64,000 nucleotides of DNA, from the NCBI GenBank assembly GCA_035048485.1, contig CM068586.1, positions 46,412,287-46,476,286 on the forward strand. Direction: 5' to 3'. Both the position numbers and the translations under genes were made by a program. Below the pieces are notes generated by a model that saw only the letters and a program-made list of their open reading frames with translations, ran no database searches and was not told the DNA's origin. How positions within the stretch are numbered: position 1 is the first letter of the stretch; each line of letters opens with the position of its first letter. This stretch comes from Pteria penguin (Eukaryota; Mollusca; Bivalvia; Pterioida; Pteriidae). Of this stretch, positions 13,402 to 25,248 are shown in pieces.

Positions 13402-14315
13402 CTGTATGTGAACTTATTTTAGCGGGATTCATATTTTAGCGGAATTAGCGCTGTTCAAAGTGCGCTAATTCATGACTACGCTAATATAAAATACATGAGA
13501 TCGATAGAATTAAATGGGCACTTCCGTTTCAACTCTATAGTTATGTCTATCAAATAAATATCAAGAACAAATTCATCATTTATTTTGATAAAGCATAAAG
13601 AGGACACAAGTAACGATCACTTAAAGATGTTTGTATTACCGGACACTGTCAATATGATTATCACAAAACCAACGCAAGAATTAAAAAAAAAACGTGGTTT
13701 GAAGTTTAGGAATTAATCCCCCGCTAAGCATATCGCTTCTACAATACCGTCTATTACGTAATTATAGGCAAAGAGCGGTCAGCGATACAAGTAATTTATC
13801 TTATATGAACTTATGAAAACAACGGCTTCGTCCGTAAAACGTAAGAATGGCATTTTGTTTTCTATATGTCTTTCTTTTAAAAAAAATTATTACTTATCAT
13901 TATAACTAGGTGTTTTGCTTTCAATGATATGGTAGGTTATTGGATAAACATGAATGAAATGAGGTTGTATTTGATTCACTGCATATACTGTGAGTAAGGT
14001 AATTGACCCGACGCTTGTCATCCAAGCCAATCAAGGGTTTAACAACTCCAGGTACATGTACTCGTTAATTATGTCCAATGGCAAACGTGTCATACCAGCC
14101 GATTCGATAATCGCACGTGTGGCATATATTTCAATTCCTCGTAAGTAAGATGCTTAAACGTACTATTTTTACCCAAAAACTGTTTTGAATGCGCCGATTT
14201 AATGGATAAATTGCGCTAATCGCACATGACAAATGCGCTAATTCATGACTACCCTAAAATACTGCCGACCCTTCTGCGCTAAAATTTGATTGCGCTAATA
14301 TATGTACACGTACAG
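13402..14315. mobile_element. 914 bp MITE with TA target duplication
   Basis: The ends are inverted: left CTGTATGTGAACTTATTTTA, right (reverse complement) CTGTACGTGTACATATATTA. TA lies at both borders (13400-13401, 14316-14317). Flanking sequence AAAATAT/TA/TGG matches the satellite monomer, so the empty site can be read in neighbouring copies. Subterminal GCGCTAATTCATGACTAC occurs near both ends (13463 and 14230). There is no transposase ORF. A Tc1/mariner-type origin is inferred from the TA site only. Confidence 0.8.
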
Positions 14316-16002
14316 TAATGGGATAAAAATGGAATCTTTATACAAATAGCATGAAAATTACTGACAAACATTCTCTGCTGGAATATTGACTAAAGTCAAT
14401 TTGGCTTAAAAAATTCATATTTCAGCTACCTAAAGCCCTGACCTTTGACCTGTAATCTTTAAAAGGCTTCTTATCTCACCACAACAAAATAGGTATGTCA
14501 ATTTAATGATTCTAATACAATTTTTACACATTCCATCTTTGAATCTATTACGTTAAAGCTCTTTCTAATTGTGCAGAAAGAGGAGATAACTTCAACTTAT
14601 GTCTAAATAGTTGACCCTTGACTTCCAAAAAGTTGAACCTTGCAAATCTCAATGCTCCTATCACCAAAAGAATACATGTATGTATATCAAACTGATGATA
14701 CTTATTCAATTCTTACATTTTATACCTATGAAACAGTTATGTTAAAAGCTATTTACATATAGAGACTGAGGACACTGATTAAATATTATCAACAAAAGAG
14801 CAAAATTAAATATATCACCATAAGAGACACCTCAGAACAATGCCTCTAAATATTGCAGATCTGGACCAAGGCCATATAAACTGGTATGACGACCAATCAT
14901 GTTGAGTTTTACATCAGGAAGCCTGGAACTCTTCTCTAACAACATTATGACCTGAAATAATAAACAATGAGGTAGATAAAGACCAGAGAGTCCAAACTCA
15001 GGAAAGATGAGAATGAAATTATCATGGAATTAAAATGGAATTCTTAGACAAATAGAATGAAAATTATTGATGAACACTTTCTACTGAATACTGACTGGAG
15101 TCAATCTGGCTTAAAAATTCATATTTTGGCTACCTGAAAGCCTTGACCTTTTATGTGTAACCTTTAAAATCTTCAATATTCTCATCTCACCTTAATGAAT
15201 ATGTATATGAATTTAATGATCCTAATACAATTTTTACACATTCCACCTTTGAGTCTATGATGTTAAAAGCTCTAGCTATAGTCTGATTGTGGACAAAGAG
15301 GAGATAATTCCAACTTATACCAAAATAATAGTGAGAAAAACATTCCTCTCAATAAATTAAGTAAACTTTACACTAAAATTAAATAAATCAGCAACATTAT
15401 AGATATAAATAATTTTACAGAGGCTGATTGTGGAGTTGGAGGAGATAACTCCTACTTCAGTCCAAGTAATGATAAAATGCCTGCTCATTAAATTGATTGC
15501 AATATACACTGAAATTGAATATATCAACAACATATGTGTATCAATTTGATGATTCTTATTCAATTCTTACACTTTTCACCTATGAAACATTTATGTTAAC
15601 AGCTAAGTACACATAGAGACTGTGGCAAAGGAGGAGATAACTCTAACATCAGTCCAAATAATAATGAGAGAAAACTTCTCAGTAAATTCAGTATAATATA
15701 CAATAAATCTGTGTAAAGATTACCAACAAAAGAGTAAAATTAAATATATCACCATATGAGACACCTCAGAACTATGCCTCTAAATATTCCAAATCTGGAC
15801 CAAGGCGATGTAAACTGGTATGACGACCAATCATGTTGAGTTTTACATCAGGAAGCCTGGAAATAATAATTAAATAAATTAGCAATATTAGAAGAAACAT
15901 AAAAAAGTAACTTAGCATTTAATGAAATTAATAAAAATTACTCAGAGCCTGGAAATATCCCATATCTGCACAACAGATGTAATAATCCACATAGGATAAA
16001 CT

Positions 16003-16223
16003 GGGTCCGGCGCCATAAACTGAGAATTTACTTAAGTCAATTATTTCATTTTAATTTATTCCATTATCAGACGTTCAAATAAATTCTAATGTAGAATGGT
16101 TTAATTCTATTTATCAATAGAATAAAACTAAATAAAATCCAAATCCCAGTTATTAATTCATGGATGAACAGAAGAATATGAAATTATGACTTAAGTATAT
16201 TCTCAGGTTATGGCGCCGGACCC
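16003..16223. mobile_element. 221 bp MITE, GGGTCCGGCGCCATAA termini
   Basis: Left end GGGTCCGGCGCCATAAACTG and right end, reverse-complemented, GGGTCCGGCGCCATAACCTG extend as an inverted repeat of about 35 bp including ACTTAAGTCA. The AT-rich interior is non-coding. A clear target duplication is not visible. Confidence 0.75.
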
Positions 16224-16774
16224 TGTACTGCTTAAGGCCTTGCATTCTTCTTCAACAACTTTATGGCCTTAACTAGAGGAATAAATGATACATCCAATCA
16301 AAATATGGATGAGAATTGAAACAAATATGAAATGAAAATGTAATATGCATTCTGTGTATAAACAACAAATCCACACTTTCTATAAATACATGACTAAAGC
16401 CAATCTGGCTATAAGATTATGTATTCACAGTACTATAGCCTTGACCTTTGACCTCTAAAACTTGCAAATCAATAGCATCTTCCTGTCACCATAAAGAATA
16501 TGTGCATCAATTTGATGATCCTATATCATTAATTACAGTTACACATTACACGTACCACCTGCTATGAAAAACAGGCTGATTGTGGACAAGGAGGAGAGAA
16601 CTCCAACTTCAGTCACAAGAAGATAGTATGTGTCTTTCCTGCAATGTATGTACAGACAGACATACCATAATAAGGGCACCTATGACAGGATAAAAAGCAG
16701 AAAGGGAATTTTCAAATTTGAGCATCAAGATAACTGAAGCTATATCAGTGTATTTTCCTATTTTCAAAATTTAC

Positions 16775-16870
16775 GTGACAATGTTCCATATCGCTGTTTC
16801 TATCTGGTAGTAGTAGATCTGCATATTCACTGCACTGTTCCACAATACATCTACCTGCCTTGATGTTTTG
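16775..16870 (-). CDS. Candidate internal coding exon, unknown protein
   Basis: Reading the minus strand, an acceptor TGACAAATGCAG is followed by 96 nt (32 codons, phase 0 to 0) and the donor CAC|GTAAAT. The reading begins QNIKAGRCIVEQC and continues SEYADLLLPDRNSDMEHCH. It is cysteine- and acid-containing, unlike the F/I/K/N/Y-rich chance ORFs around it, and the segment is more GC-rich than its flanks. No family is recognised. If real, the satellite at 1.9-16.6 kb would lie in the next intron or downstream of the gene. The rest of 16641-17111 shows nothing else. A chance ORF between splice-like dinucleotides remains possible. Confidence 0.25.
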
Positions 16871-17111
16871 CTGCATTTGTCAAAAATCTGTCAAAATCAA
16901 AATTAGGAATATTCAGTGTCATTCTGATTATGAATAAAGAGAAAACAAAAAAGTTTCAAATGAAATCTCTGTCATAGTTGAAAAACAGAGATCAACTATG
17001 GAGGTATGAACGGGTGGAATGAATGGCTACATATGATTATTCATCGCTTGTGTATTTGGTTCAGGTGAGCCGAGACTTGGAACATTTTATTGCTACATGC
17101 AGATTAAGTTT

Positions 17112-17181
17112 TACCATGTCAGGATTCGAACCTGAATCTCTCATGAGAAAACATGAGTGCTCTACTTTAAGCTACCTGGTA
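17112..17181 (-). other. tRNA-like element, 70 nt (copy 1)
   Basis: The minus strand folds as a cloverleaf: acceptor TACCAGG/CATGGTA (one mismatch), D-arm GCTTAAAGTAGAGC, a 6 bp anticodon stem CTCATG/CATGAG with a 6 nt loop, and T-arm TCAGG-TTCGAAT-CCTGA with a perfect B-box GGTTCGAATCC. A second 70 nt copy at 62995-63064 shares the fold and about 25 nt of 3' flank (TAAAACTTAAT, TGCATGT). The anticodon arm is non-canonical (a normal tRNA has a 5 bp stem and 7 nt loop), so it is probably a SINE head or tRNA pseudogene rather than a working tRNA. Confidence 0.6.
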
Positions 17182-17586
17182 TTTTTCTCTACATGTGAAT
17201 TTCTAATGTAGTCCTCAAACACATAAAAATCCACTCACTATTACATGTTGTACATGTACATCATATACATAAACAAAACTGATAGTTTGAAGGTTGAACT
17301 TGCACGTACATATATGAACATATAAATGAACAGAATCTATTTAGCACCAAATAGAGATATTTATAATTACAGTGTACAAATACACATACTTAGTGTGCAA
17401 TAATCATGTGTTTATGCGAGTTAACAGGGTTCTCACTAGGGTTCTGAAATGGTGAGTCCTGGGACTCACCACTTTTGAAAATGGTGAGTCCCACCAAAAT
17501 TTGGTGAGTCCCAATCTAAAAATGATGAGTCCCGAAGTAAACTTCAGTATATATAGTTTTTTTTGTCTTGATAGTTGTATATGTAT

Positions 17587-17761
17587 CATGCGCCGATCCA
17601 GAAATTTTTGTCAGAGGGGGTCCAACCAAGAAAGGTAAATTTTTCTCTTAGACGAGGGGGGGTCCAACCCCCAAAATGCCCAAATATTACCTTTTTTGGT
17701 AAAATTTTCGGATTCCAGGGGGGTCCAGACCCCCCTAACCCCCCCTCTGTATCCGCGCATG
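17587..17761. mobile_element. 175 bp MITE with G/C-tract arms
   Basis: The left end CATGCGCCGATCCAG and right end (reverse complement) CATGCGCGGATACAG form terminal inverted repeats. G-tract blocks with GGGGGTCCAACC and C-tract blocks follow inside. Non-coding. It sits inside the TTAA element. Confidence 0.65.
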
Positions 17762-18430
17762 TGTATATTATCTGTCTTTCATGCTAATTATGTGAATTAA
17801 ATGTCAATAAATTTGATAGTTTTGTTGTTTAAGCATGAAAAGCAGATAATGTACACATGATGTGTTCAAAGCTCAATGTGTTCTACAATATCTCTTCTGT
17901 TAACTTCAACATAAGGCGTGATGGCATTAATAAATTTACCGCTTGTAACCAAAATTATGTTTGACCCAAGCCGTCGTTGCAATTTTGCAGTAACTGCTAA
18001 TTTTAATAATCAGAAACATATATACACATATATCTCTGTAATAATGACCCGTACAAACCGCCGAAGTCTTTAAGTATCATTAATATATTCAAGTGCGTTG
18101 AACTTAATTAATAGTAAGGCAATTTGAGGTTCAAATAAATCATTATGTATTCTGAGGGCTAAACACATGCTTTTGTCCACTATTCTGAGATTCTTTAAAC
18201 CCCCTATCAACTATAACTCATAAAACAAATCATCTTGTGTAGATGACCCTGAAATTGTCAACACATTCAATCCTTTTTGTCCAGCGCGTGCCGATTAGAC
18301 AGTGGCAATCCAGGATATAGAGAACATGCTAACATTTGCACTGTTTACATCTGTAAAGACATCGCAATTTCTTACAGATTTTCATCACTAGTGAAACTTA
18401 CTGTGAAAAGAGACTCGTAATTCTTTTTAT

Positions 18431-18576
18431 CAGTGGAGGATCCAGGATTTCCGAAAAGGGGGACCCAAAAGGGTATTAGCCAAACTTCTCAGTCATTTTT
18501 GGTGCAAAATCTGGATTTTTACAAGTAAAATGTGACCAAAAGGGGGAGGGGGCCGCCCCCTCTAAATCTGCTACTG
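18431..18576. mobile_element. 146 bp CAGTGG-type MITE (copy 1)
   Basis: It starts CAGTGGAGGATCCAGG and ends with the complement of CAGTAGCAGATTTAG, enclosing GGGGG blocks and the internal phrase GCCAAACTTCTCAGTCATTT. A relative at 56607-56755 has the same ends and a reverse-orientation version of the internal phrase. Such CAGTGGCGGATCCAG ends are widespread in metazoan MITEs. Confidence 0.65.
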
Positions 18577-19007
18577 AATACAATGAAGTGGTGTTTGAAT
18601 CAACATGCCATTTTAGACATTTGGTTTGGTATTAAATTTGTGATAGATTTCTGAAATTCCCGCCTATACATGTACAATGAGGTCTTTAATTCACCCTTAT
18701 TCACTGTTAGTTCTACAATTAGTGCGTTCAACTGTCCGCCGGCGGCATCATGGGCATGTAATAGGGTCGAGTGGACAATTTATACTGCCGCCGACGGACT
18801 GCCCGAAGCGTTATCTCCCGCGGTTTATACAAATCAATTAATACACGGCTTACTCGGCGACACAGCACAATGTCATAAATTTATTAGCCGCGTGCGGGGG
18901 TAACAGGGACGCGTCCCGGGGACTCACCACTTTTGAAAATTGTGCGTCCCGGCCGATTTTGACGCGTCAGGGACGCAAATACGCGCGTTAACGAGATCCC
19001 TGGTTAA

Positions 19008-20887
<1,880 letters not shown>

Positions 20888-21000
20888 TCTCTGATTGCAT
20901 ATTATTACCATCATGCAAATTAATTTAACAATATACAGTGTTTGTGTTCTTTTACTTTTAATGTACCGGACTTCCCTGTGGAGGACTACTTAGAATCTTT

Positions 21001-21625
21001 GGGGGGGGGGGGGGTATCTCGTGGCACCTACTTTCGTGATCTTTGTTGTGGTACGTCTTTTTGGGATCATTGCTGTGGTATTTCCATTTGTGATCTCTGT
21101 CGTAGTATTTCTTTTTGGGATCCTTGTTGTAGTATTTCTTTTGGGATCCTTGTTGTGGTGTTTCTTTTTGGAATCCTTGTTGTGGTATTTCTTTTTGGGA
21201 TCCTTGTTGTGGTATTTCTTTTTGGAATCCTTGCTATGGCATTTCTTTTTGGGATTCTTGTTGTGGTATTTCTTTTTGGGATCCTTGCTGTTGTATTTCT
21301 TTTGGGGATCCTTCTTGTGGTGTTTCTTTTTGGGATCCTTGTTGTAGTATTTCTTTTGGGGATCCTTGTTGTTATATTTCTTTTTGGGATCCTTGTTGTG
21401 GTGTTTCTTGTTTTAAATCTTTGCTGTGGCGTTTCATTAAACACTGATCTTTGCTGTGGCATTTCTTTCGTGATCTTTGTTGTGGTGTTTCTTTTTAGGA
21501 TCTTTGCTGTTGTTTTTTAGTCTTTTAGGGATCTTTGTTGTAGTATTTATTTTGGGGGATCTTTGATGTAGCATTTATTGTGGGGAATTTTACTGTGGTA
21601 TTTCTTTCTGGGTATCTTTGCTGTA
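21001..21625 (+). repeat. 27 bp minisatellite after a poly-G tract
   Basis: The unit is close to CTTGTTGTGGTATTTCTTTT plus TGGGATC, repeated about 20 times and decaying at both ends, preceded by about 13 G at 21001. Because the unit is nine codons long, several frames stay open on both strands (192, 108 and 131 codons). Their composition follows the repeat and I see no reason to treat them as proteins. Confidence 0.95.
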
Positions 21626-22277
21626 GTATTTCTTTGATTTGTTTTACAAAGGACATATAGTCCAAGGGTTACCGGTATCATCTCAAAATTATTCTACTGA
21701 CATAGCGATCTCTGTAACGGAATTGACCAAGGTAGCGAGAAATCCTTTGATCCTTGGCGAGGACTTACGCTGCATGGCTTCTCGGATTTTACATTCTGAT
21801 TCAACATCAGTTTTATGTCTTATTTACTTTTGAATGATTTGCGAAATGCACAACAACATAGGGTTGGAAATACACAAGTTCAACATTGAATATGTTATAC
21901 AAGTGAACTCGTCTTTGTTGTTGGGAAAAATGTTGGCCTAAATTATCACGACATGCGACATGGGCATTATGTTTATATCGCTTTGTTTCTAAATGTATGG
22001 TTGCCCGGTATTTACATTTATAAGTACTGTATTCAGTATGCACTTATATTCATACAATGTGCTAAATGGAATAAATATTAGGTCTGTCGTAACGAAACTC
22101 ATATGAAAGGGGGACGGAATTGGGAGAGGGCGTGTTATAGAGATATACACTATATATAGACAATTTGTCTGTAAAACGAGACATTTTAACTATGAACGGT
22201 CAAATTATTTGGATATAGAGTACAGCCGTCATTCCTCTGCATCCGATGTGTCTGTATGTATAAAATTTGGTTACCGT
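21626..22277. other. No gene recognised
   Basis: Unique-looking AT-rich sequence up to the fold-back element. The two short ORFs (64 and 76 codons) are at chance level. Confidence 0.5.
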
Positions 22278-22279
22278 TA

Positions 22280-22719
22280 CTGTCCGCGCCACTCACTCTG
22301 GAAACTGGAAAAACTGGATTTTCAATTATTCATCTTCAGAATAATTTCAAAAAGGCAAAACTATTCGATAGATCTTGTTCAGTCGTAACTTTTGGTATAT
22401 GCTATATGTTTGTATGAAGAAGCGTTCATATTTTATAGAAAAAAATCATTTTTAGATAGGGCGATTTCCATGTTAAATTTTGACGTGACGTCGCCAAGTT
22501 TCCCATAGACTCAGTGTTAAACATCGGCGATGTTACGCCCTATCTAAAATGATTTTTTCCCTATAGAATACGAATGCTTCTTCGTAGAAACATATAACAT
22601 ACACCAAAAGTTACGACTAAACAAGATCTGTCGATTGATATTTATTTTGCAAAACTATTTTAAAGATAAATAAGTAAAAATCCAGATTTTTCGATTTACA
22701 AAGTGAGTGGCGCGGACAG
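22280..22719. mobile_element. 440 bp fold-back MITE with 184 nt arms
   Basis: Left arm 22280-22463 and right arm 22536-22719 are equal in length and inverted, from CTGTCCGCGCCACTCACT at the tip to AGATAGGGCG at the base, with scattered mismatches. The 72 nt centre contains TGACGTGACGTCG. TA lies on both sides (22278-22279, 22720-22721). Transcripts would make a long imperfect hairpin. No coding. Confidence 0.85.
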
Positions 22720-22721
22720 TA

Positions 22722-23410
22722 GGTCTTCGCTTTTAATTAGTCATACAAAAGTCCTACAGTACACCCACATGATGTACATTATATTCAGTATAGCACATAC
22801 ACAAATGAAATTTAATAAAATTTTCACTATTTCAAGTTTGCACACCTGATATAATCGATAGTGGGTTAATATAAATGCTTGCCTAGTGATGTTATAACGA
22901 TCCGGATTTTCTTATACAGATACCCCTTTCAATTTCTAAAGTGCTATTCTTATTTCCTATCCATGAGGTAAGTTGGCGGTTTTTGCAGTTGCTGTTTCCC
23001 GTAATCTTATGCCAGAGAGTCAATACAGTGAATGTTTCCCATATATAAAATATGCATGTATGTTTGATAATTATTCATACATGTATATGTGAAATAAATA
23101 CAGTTGTTTATCACCTTTTGTTTCTGGTACAGCTATACAGTAGATATGGAATATTTGATTCTAAAAGTAAAATCTTATGTGGACATGTGGTACGTTAGGT
23201 TTCCTGTATATATTGACATAGTTTTAGTATTTTATCTCAAACAAACTATAGTTGTAGATCTAGTTCCTTTTCATTCCATGTCGACACGAAAAGGGAGATT
23301 AAGGATCGTAGTTCTGCATGGGGATTCCTTAGTATTTAATGAGAATCTTCAGAACATGCGGGTGTTCCAGATCTGGATAGTAAGGACGAATAATTGTGGA
23401 TGAAAATAAA
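22722..23410. other. No gene recognised
   Basis: AT-rich sequence with one 99-codon plus-strand ORF (23104-23403). It has no recognisable motif and no clear splice context, and its length is within chance for this composition. Confidence 0.45.
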
Positions 23411-23530
23411 GTAAGAAAGTAAGTCAGTCAGTAAGTAAGTAAGTAAGTAAGCTTTATTTAACGTCGGCATTTTGTACATTATAAACAAAAAACATGAGCT
23501 CTCAGGATCTCTTTAACCGACCACATGTTT
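23411..23530 (-). mobile_element. Retroelement 3' end with (TTAC)n tail
   Basis: On the minus strand GAGATCCTGAGAGCTCATG is followed by GCCGACGTTAAATAAAGC and a run of TTAC repeats (23412-23452). A GACGTTAAATAAAG sequence followed by short tandem repeats is a pattern I recall from 3' ends of molluscan LINEs and SINEs. It also supplies an AATAAA about 300 nt after the stop of the minus-strand candidate exon at 23760-23914, so it may serve as that gene's polyadenylation site. Confidence 0.5.
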
Positions 23531-23759
23531 TAAAATTAGAACAGTAAATATAAAACAATACAACAACGTCAAGTAAACACATACATATCATATGAAAGCA
23601 ATAAAAGAAGACCATAGCACAATAGTTTATGCAAATTATATAAGCACATATAAAGCAATAATTAAAGAAGTGTTGTAGCACTTTTAAGCAGATACATACA
23701 TATGAAAGCACATAAAATAAGTACAAAACAATAAGCATGAAGCATGTAAGCATAGAAGT

Positions 23760-23914
23760 TTAGCTGTCCACAGTACAAAGTGTGTATAAATCTTCCGGCT
23801 CTCGCAACTTTGTAAATGAAACAGATTTCTTTTTAACATTTGTTTGGTTTGTTTCTGTTTGGCAGTTGTATATCAATTTAAGTGTGATATTTGCATTGTT
23901 CTTGTGTAATAGAT
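23760..23914 (-). CDS. Candidate terminal coding exon, unknown protein
   Basis: A minus-strand acceptor TATATAATTTTTAG leads into 155 nt ending in TAA. The reading includes LLHKNNANITLKLIYNC and ends KLREPEDLYTLCTVDS. The upstream frame closes at a TAA just before the acceptor, as expected for an exon border. It begins with two bases (AT) that complete the final G of the candidate exon at 24618-24676, giving one continuous frame. About 300 nt downstream lies the AATAAA of the retroelement tail. No family is recognised. Residue composition and the phase match favour a real gene; transcripts are needed. Confidence 0.4.
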
Positions 23915-24617
23915 CTAAAAATTATATATATACTCAGTTGTAGCGAGAATCTCCTTGGGCTAGTTTAATTAAAACCCAGGTCCGAAGTCACACACCTTCA
24001 GTCATTCAAATTCGCTTATATATAATTATTTTATTTATACTTGCTTACATATTTTTCTGTGCTTTTTAAAATAGCGGTTTGTTCATGCTACGCCCACGAA
24101 TAGTCACTACGAGTGATGGATTGTCGTAACATGTAGATACATTTAATGTACGGTTGGACAAAGAGAGATAACTCTTTGTAAGCATTCCAGAGTTTTTCAT
24201 TTTATATCTATAATCCTTTACGAGCATTCATAATAAAACTCCTGTTTTCTCACAGTTCTGTCATTTTTCTGAGGAGCTCATTATTTCATCTACAACCACA
24301 CCTAGAGGCTGCTATGAATATAATAATCAACTGAGAACCGAACTTGAATAGATAGATCATCCACTTTGTGCCACACACAGAGTGTTCATGTAGGACAAAA
24401 ATAAATGCACTTAATTTTTGCAGAGCTTGGAGTGCTACCCCTTAAAAATACCTAACAACGAATAAGTTCTTCAAAATTGCAATGCGTACGCGTACAAACA
24501 ACCAACAGCTGGGCTATTCTCAATTTCTTAAACAAAATCAAAGTTGTGATTCACTCTCTACTTTGCAGTCTGCGTTGGATTGTGGATCCTGTCTCGTGGA
24601 TCAACCTGGTTTCTTAC

Positions 24618-24676
24618 CAGCTTCAGTGACGTGCTCCATCTGAATTTGTTCTATTGATATCCATAATGGATACTTT
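24618..24676 (-). CDS. Candidate penultimate coding exon, unknown protein
   Basis: The minus-strand acceptor TTACAATATTGCAG is followed by 59 nt and the strong donor GCTG|GTAAGA. It reads KYPLWISIEQIQMEHVTEA in 19 whole codons plus one base at each end; the trailing G joins AT of the next exon to give Asp. The 703 nt intron (23915-24617) runs GTAAGA to TTTTTAG. The gene would continue upstream, past the retroelement remnant at 24870-25248. An alternative acceptor just before the internal ATG would make this a start exon. Confidence 0.35.
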
Positions 24677-24869
24677 CTGCAATATTGTAACGAACACTGA
24701 GACATGTAAGCAAGGTTAACACCCGTACCAGTGAGCTATACAACCATATTATCCCATTCACAGTATAAAATGCTGTTGAACTGAAATTCTAGTGTCGGAA
24801 ATGTACATAAACATACGTACATGTATACACATAATGTCAAATCAAGTACAGTAAAGAAGTTCAAGATGG

Positions 24870-25248
24870 TTAGTTTGTATGATCAGACCCCAAAATGTCG
24901 GTTAACATTCTTAAGAGGGGGATTTCAAATTGCACATGATCCCTATATCGATCATAGACCTTCCACAGCGACAGTTTCAAATGTTCCTAAATGCATGCAT
25001 ATACTTGTGACAGTAATTTCGTAGCAAGAGGCCTCACTCTCAGGACCAAATCCTCATATTTAGAACATGCCCTGGCATAGCGAATAAGTTTTGAAATAAA
25101 TATGCGGGAGAGGAAGGTATGTTGCTAGTCAGGAAAGTGAAGTTGGTAATAATGAAAATGAAATCGTCACATTTGTGATGAAAAACGGACCATCATCACT
25201 ATGGAGGTATAAAGCAGAAGATGCGCTCTCAGTTGTATCGTTTATCTC
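24870..25248 (-). pseudogene. Reverse-transcriptase ORF remnant, C-terminal part
   Basis: Minus-strand translation gives, in order, EINDTTESASSALYLH, then in a shifted frame DFIFIITNF..SNIPSSPAY, then after another shift ISKLIRYARACSKYEDL and, after an in-frame stop, YDRYRDHV..PLLRMLTDIL. This order of motifs (EIKDTT, DFNFPIVNFPF, NIPSSPAYGVYISQLIRYARAC, GRY, PLSRML) is what I recall from the C-terminal part of an RT-encoding retroelement common in lancelets, oysters and fish. At least two frameshifts and one stop show it is dead. The clade is not certain. Confidence 0.75.

Larger units (their letters stand above)
12870..16640 (+). repeat. Degenerate edge of the 1.25 kb satellite
   Basis: Diverged monomer pieces continue from the homogeneous array: GACTAAAGTCAATTTGGC near 14389, GACTGGAGTCAATCTGGC near 15090 and GACTAAAGCCAATCTGGC near 16391, with recurring GGAGATAACTCC-like boxes and TTGACCTTTGACCT phrases. 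Indels, internal duplications and TE insertions (13402-14315, 16003-16223) disrupt the period. An older, non-homogenised flank of a satellite is the expected pattern under unequal exchange. Confidence 0.85.
17425..19003. mobile_element. 1.58 kb TTAA-flanked element with nested MITEs
   Basis: TTAA flanks both ends (17421-17424, 19004-19007) and the termini are inverted: left CAGGGTTCTCACTA, right (reverse complement) CCAGGGATCTCGTTA. Near each end is a palindromic block built on GGACTCACCACTTTTGAAAA (about 17461 and 18919). A GC-rich segment with a 77-codon ORF (18670-18903) lies inside; I recognise no transposase in it. TTAA duplication is typical of the piggyBac superfamily, so a non-autonomous piggyBac-like element is the likeliest reading. 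Two smaller MITEs have inserted into it. Confidence 0.6.

Noticed and set aside
18670..18903. 77-codon GC-rich ORF as a transposase fragment
   Set aside because: Lies inside the TTAA element but has no DDE-type motif or recognisable similarity.
20942..21520. 192-codon hydrophobic ORF and 131-codon antisense ORF
   Set aside because: The 27 bp repeat has nine codons per unit and no stops in several frames; repeated GILVVVFLF-type text is just the unit.
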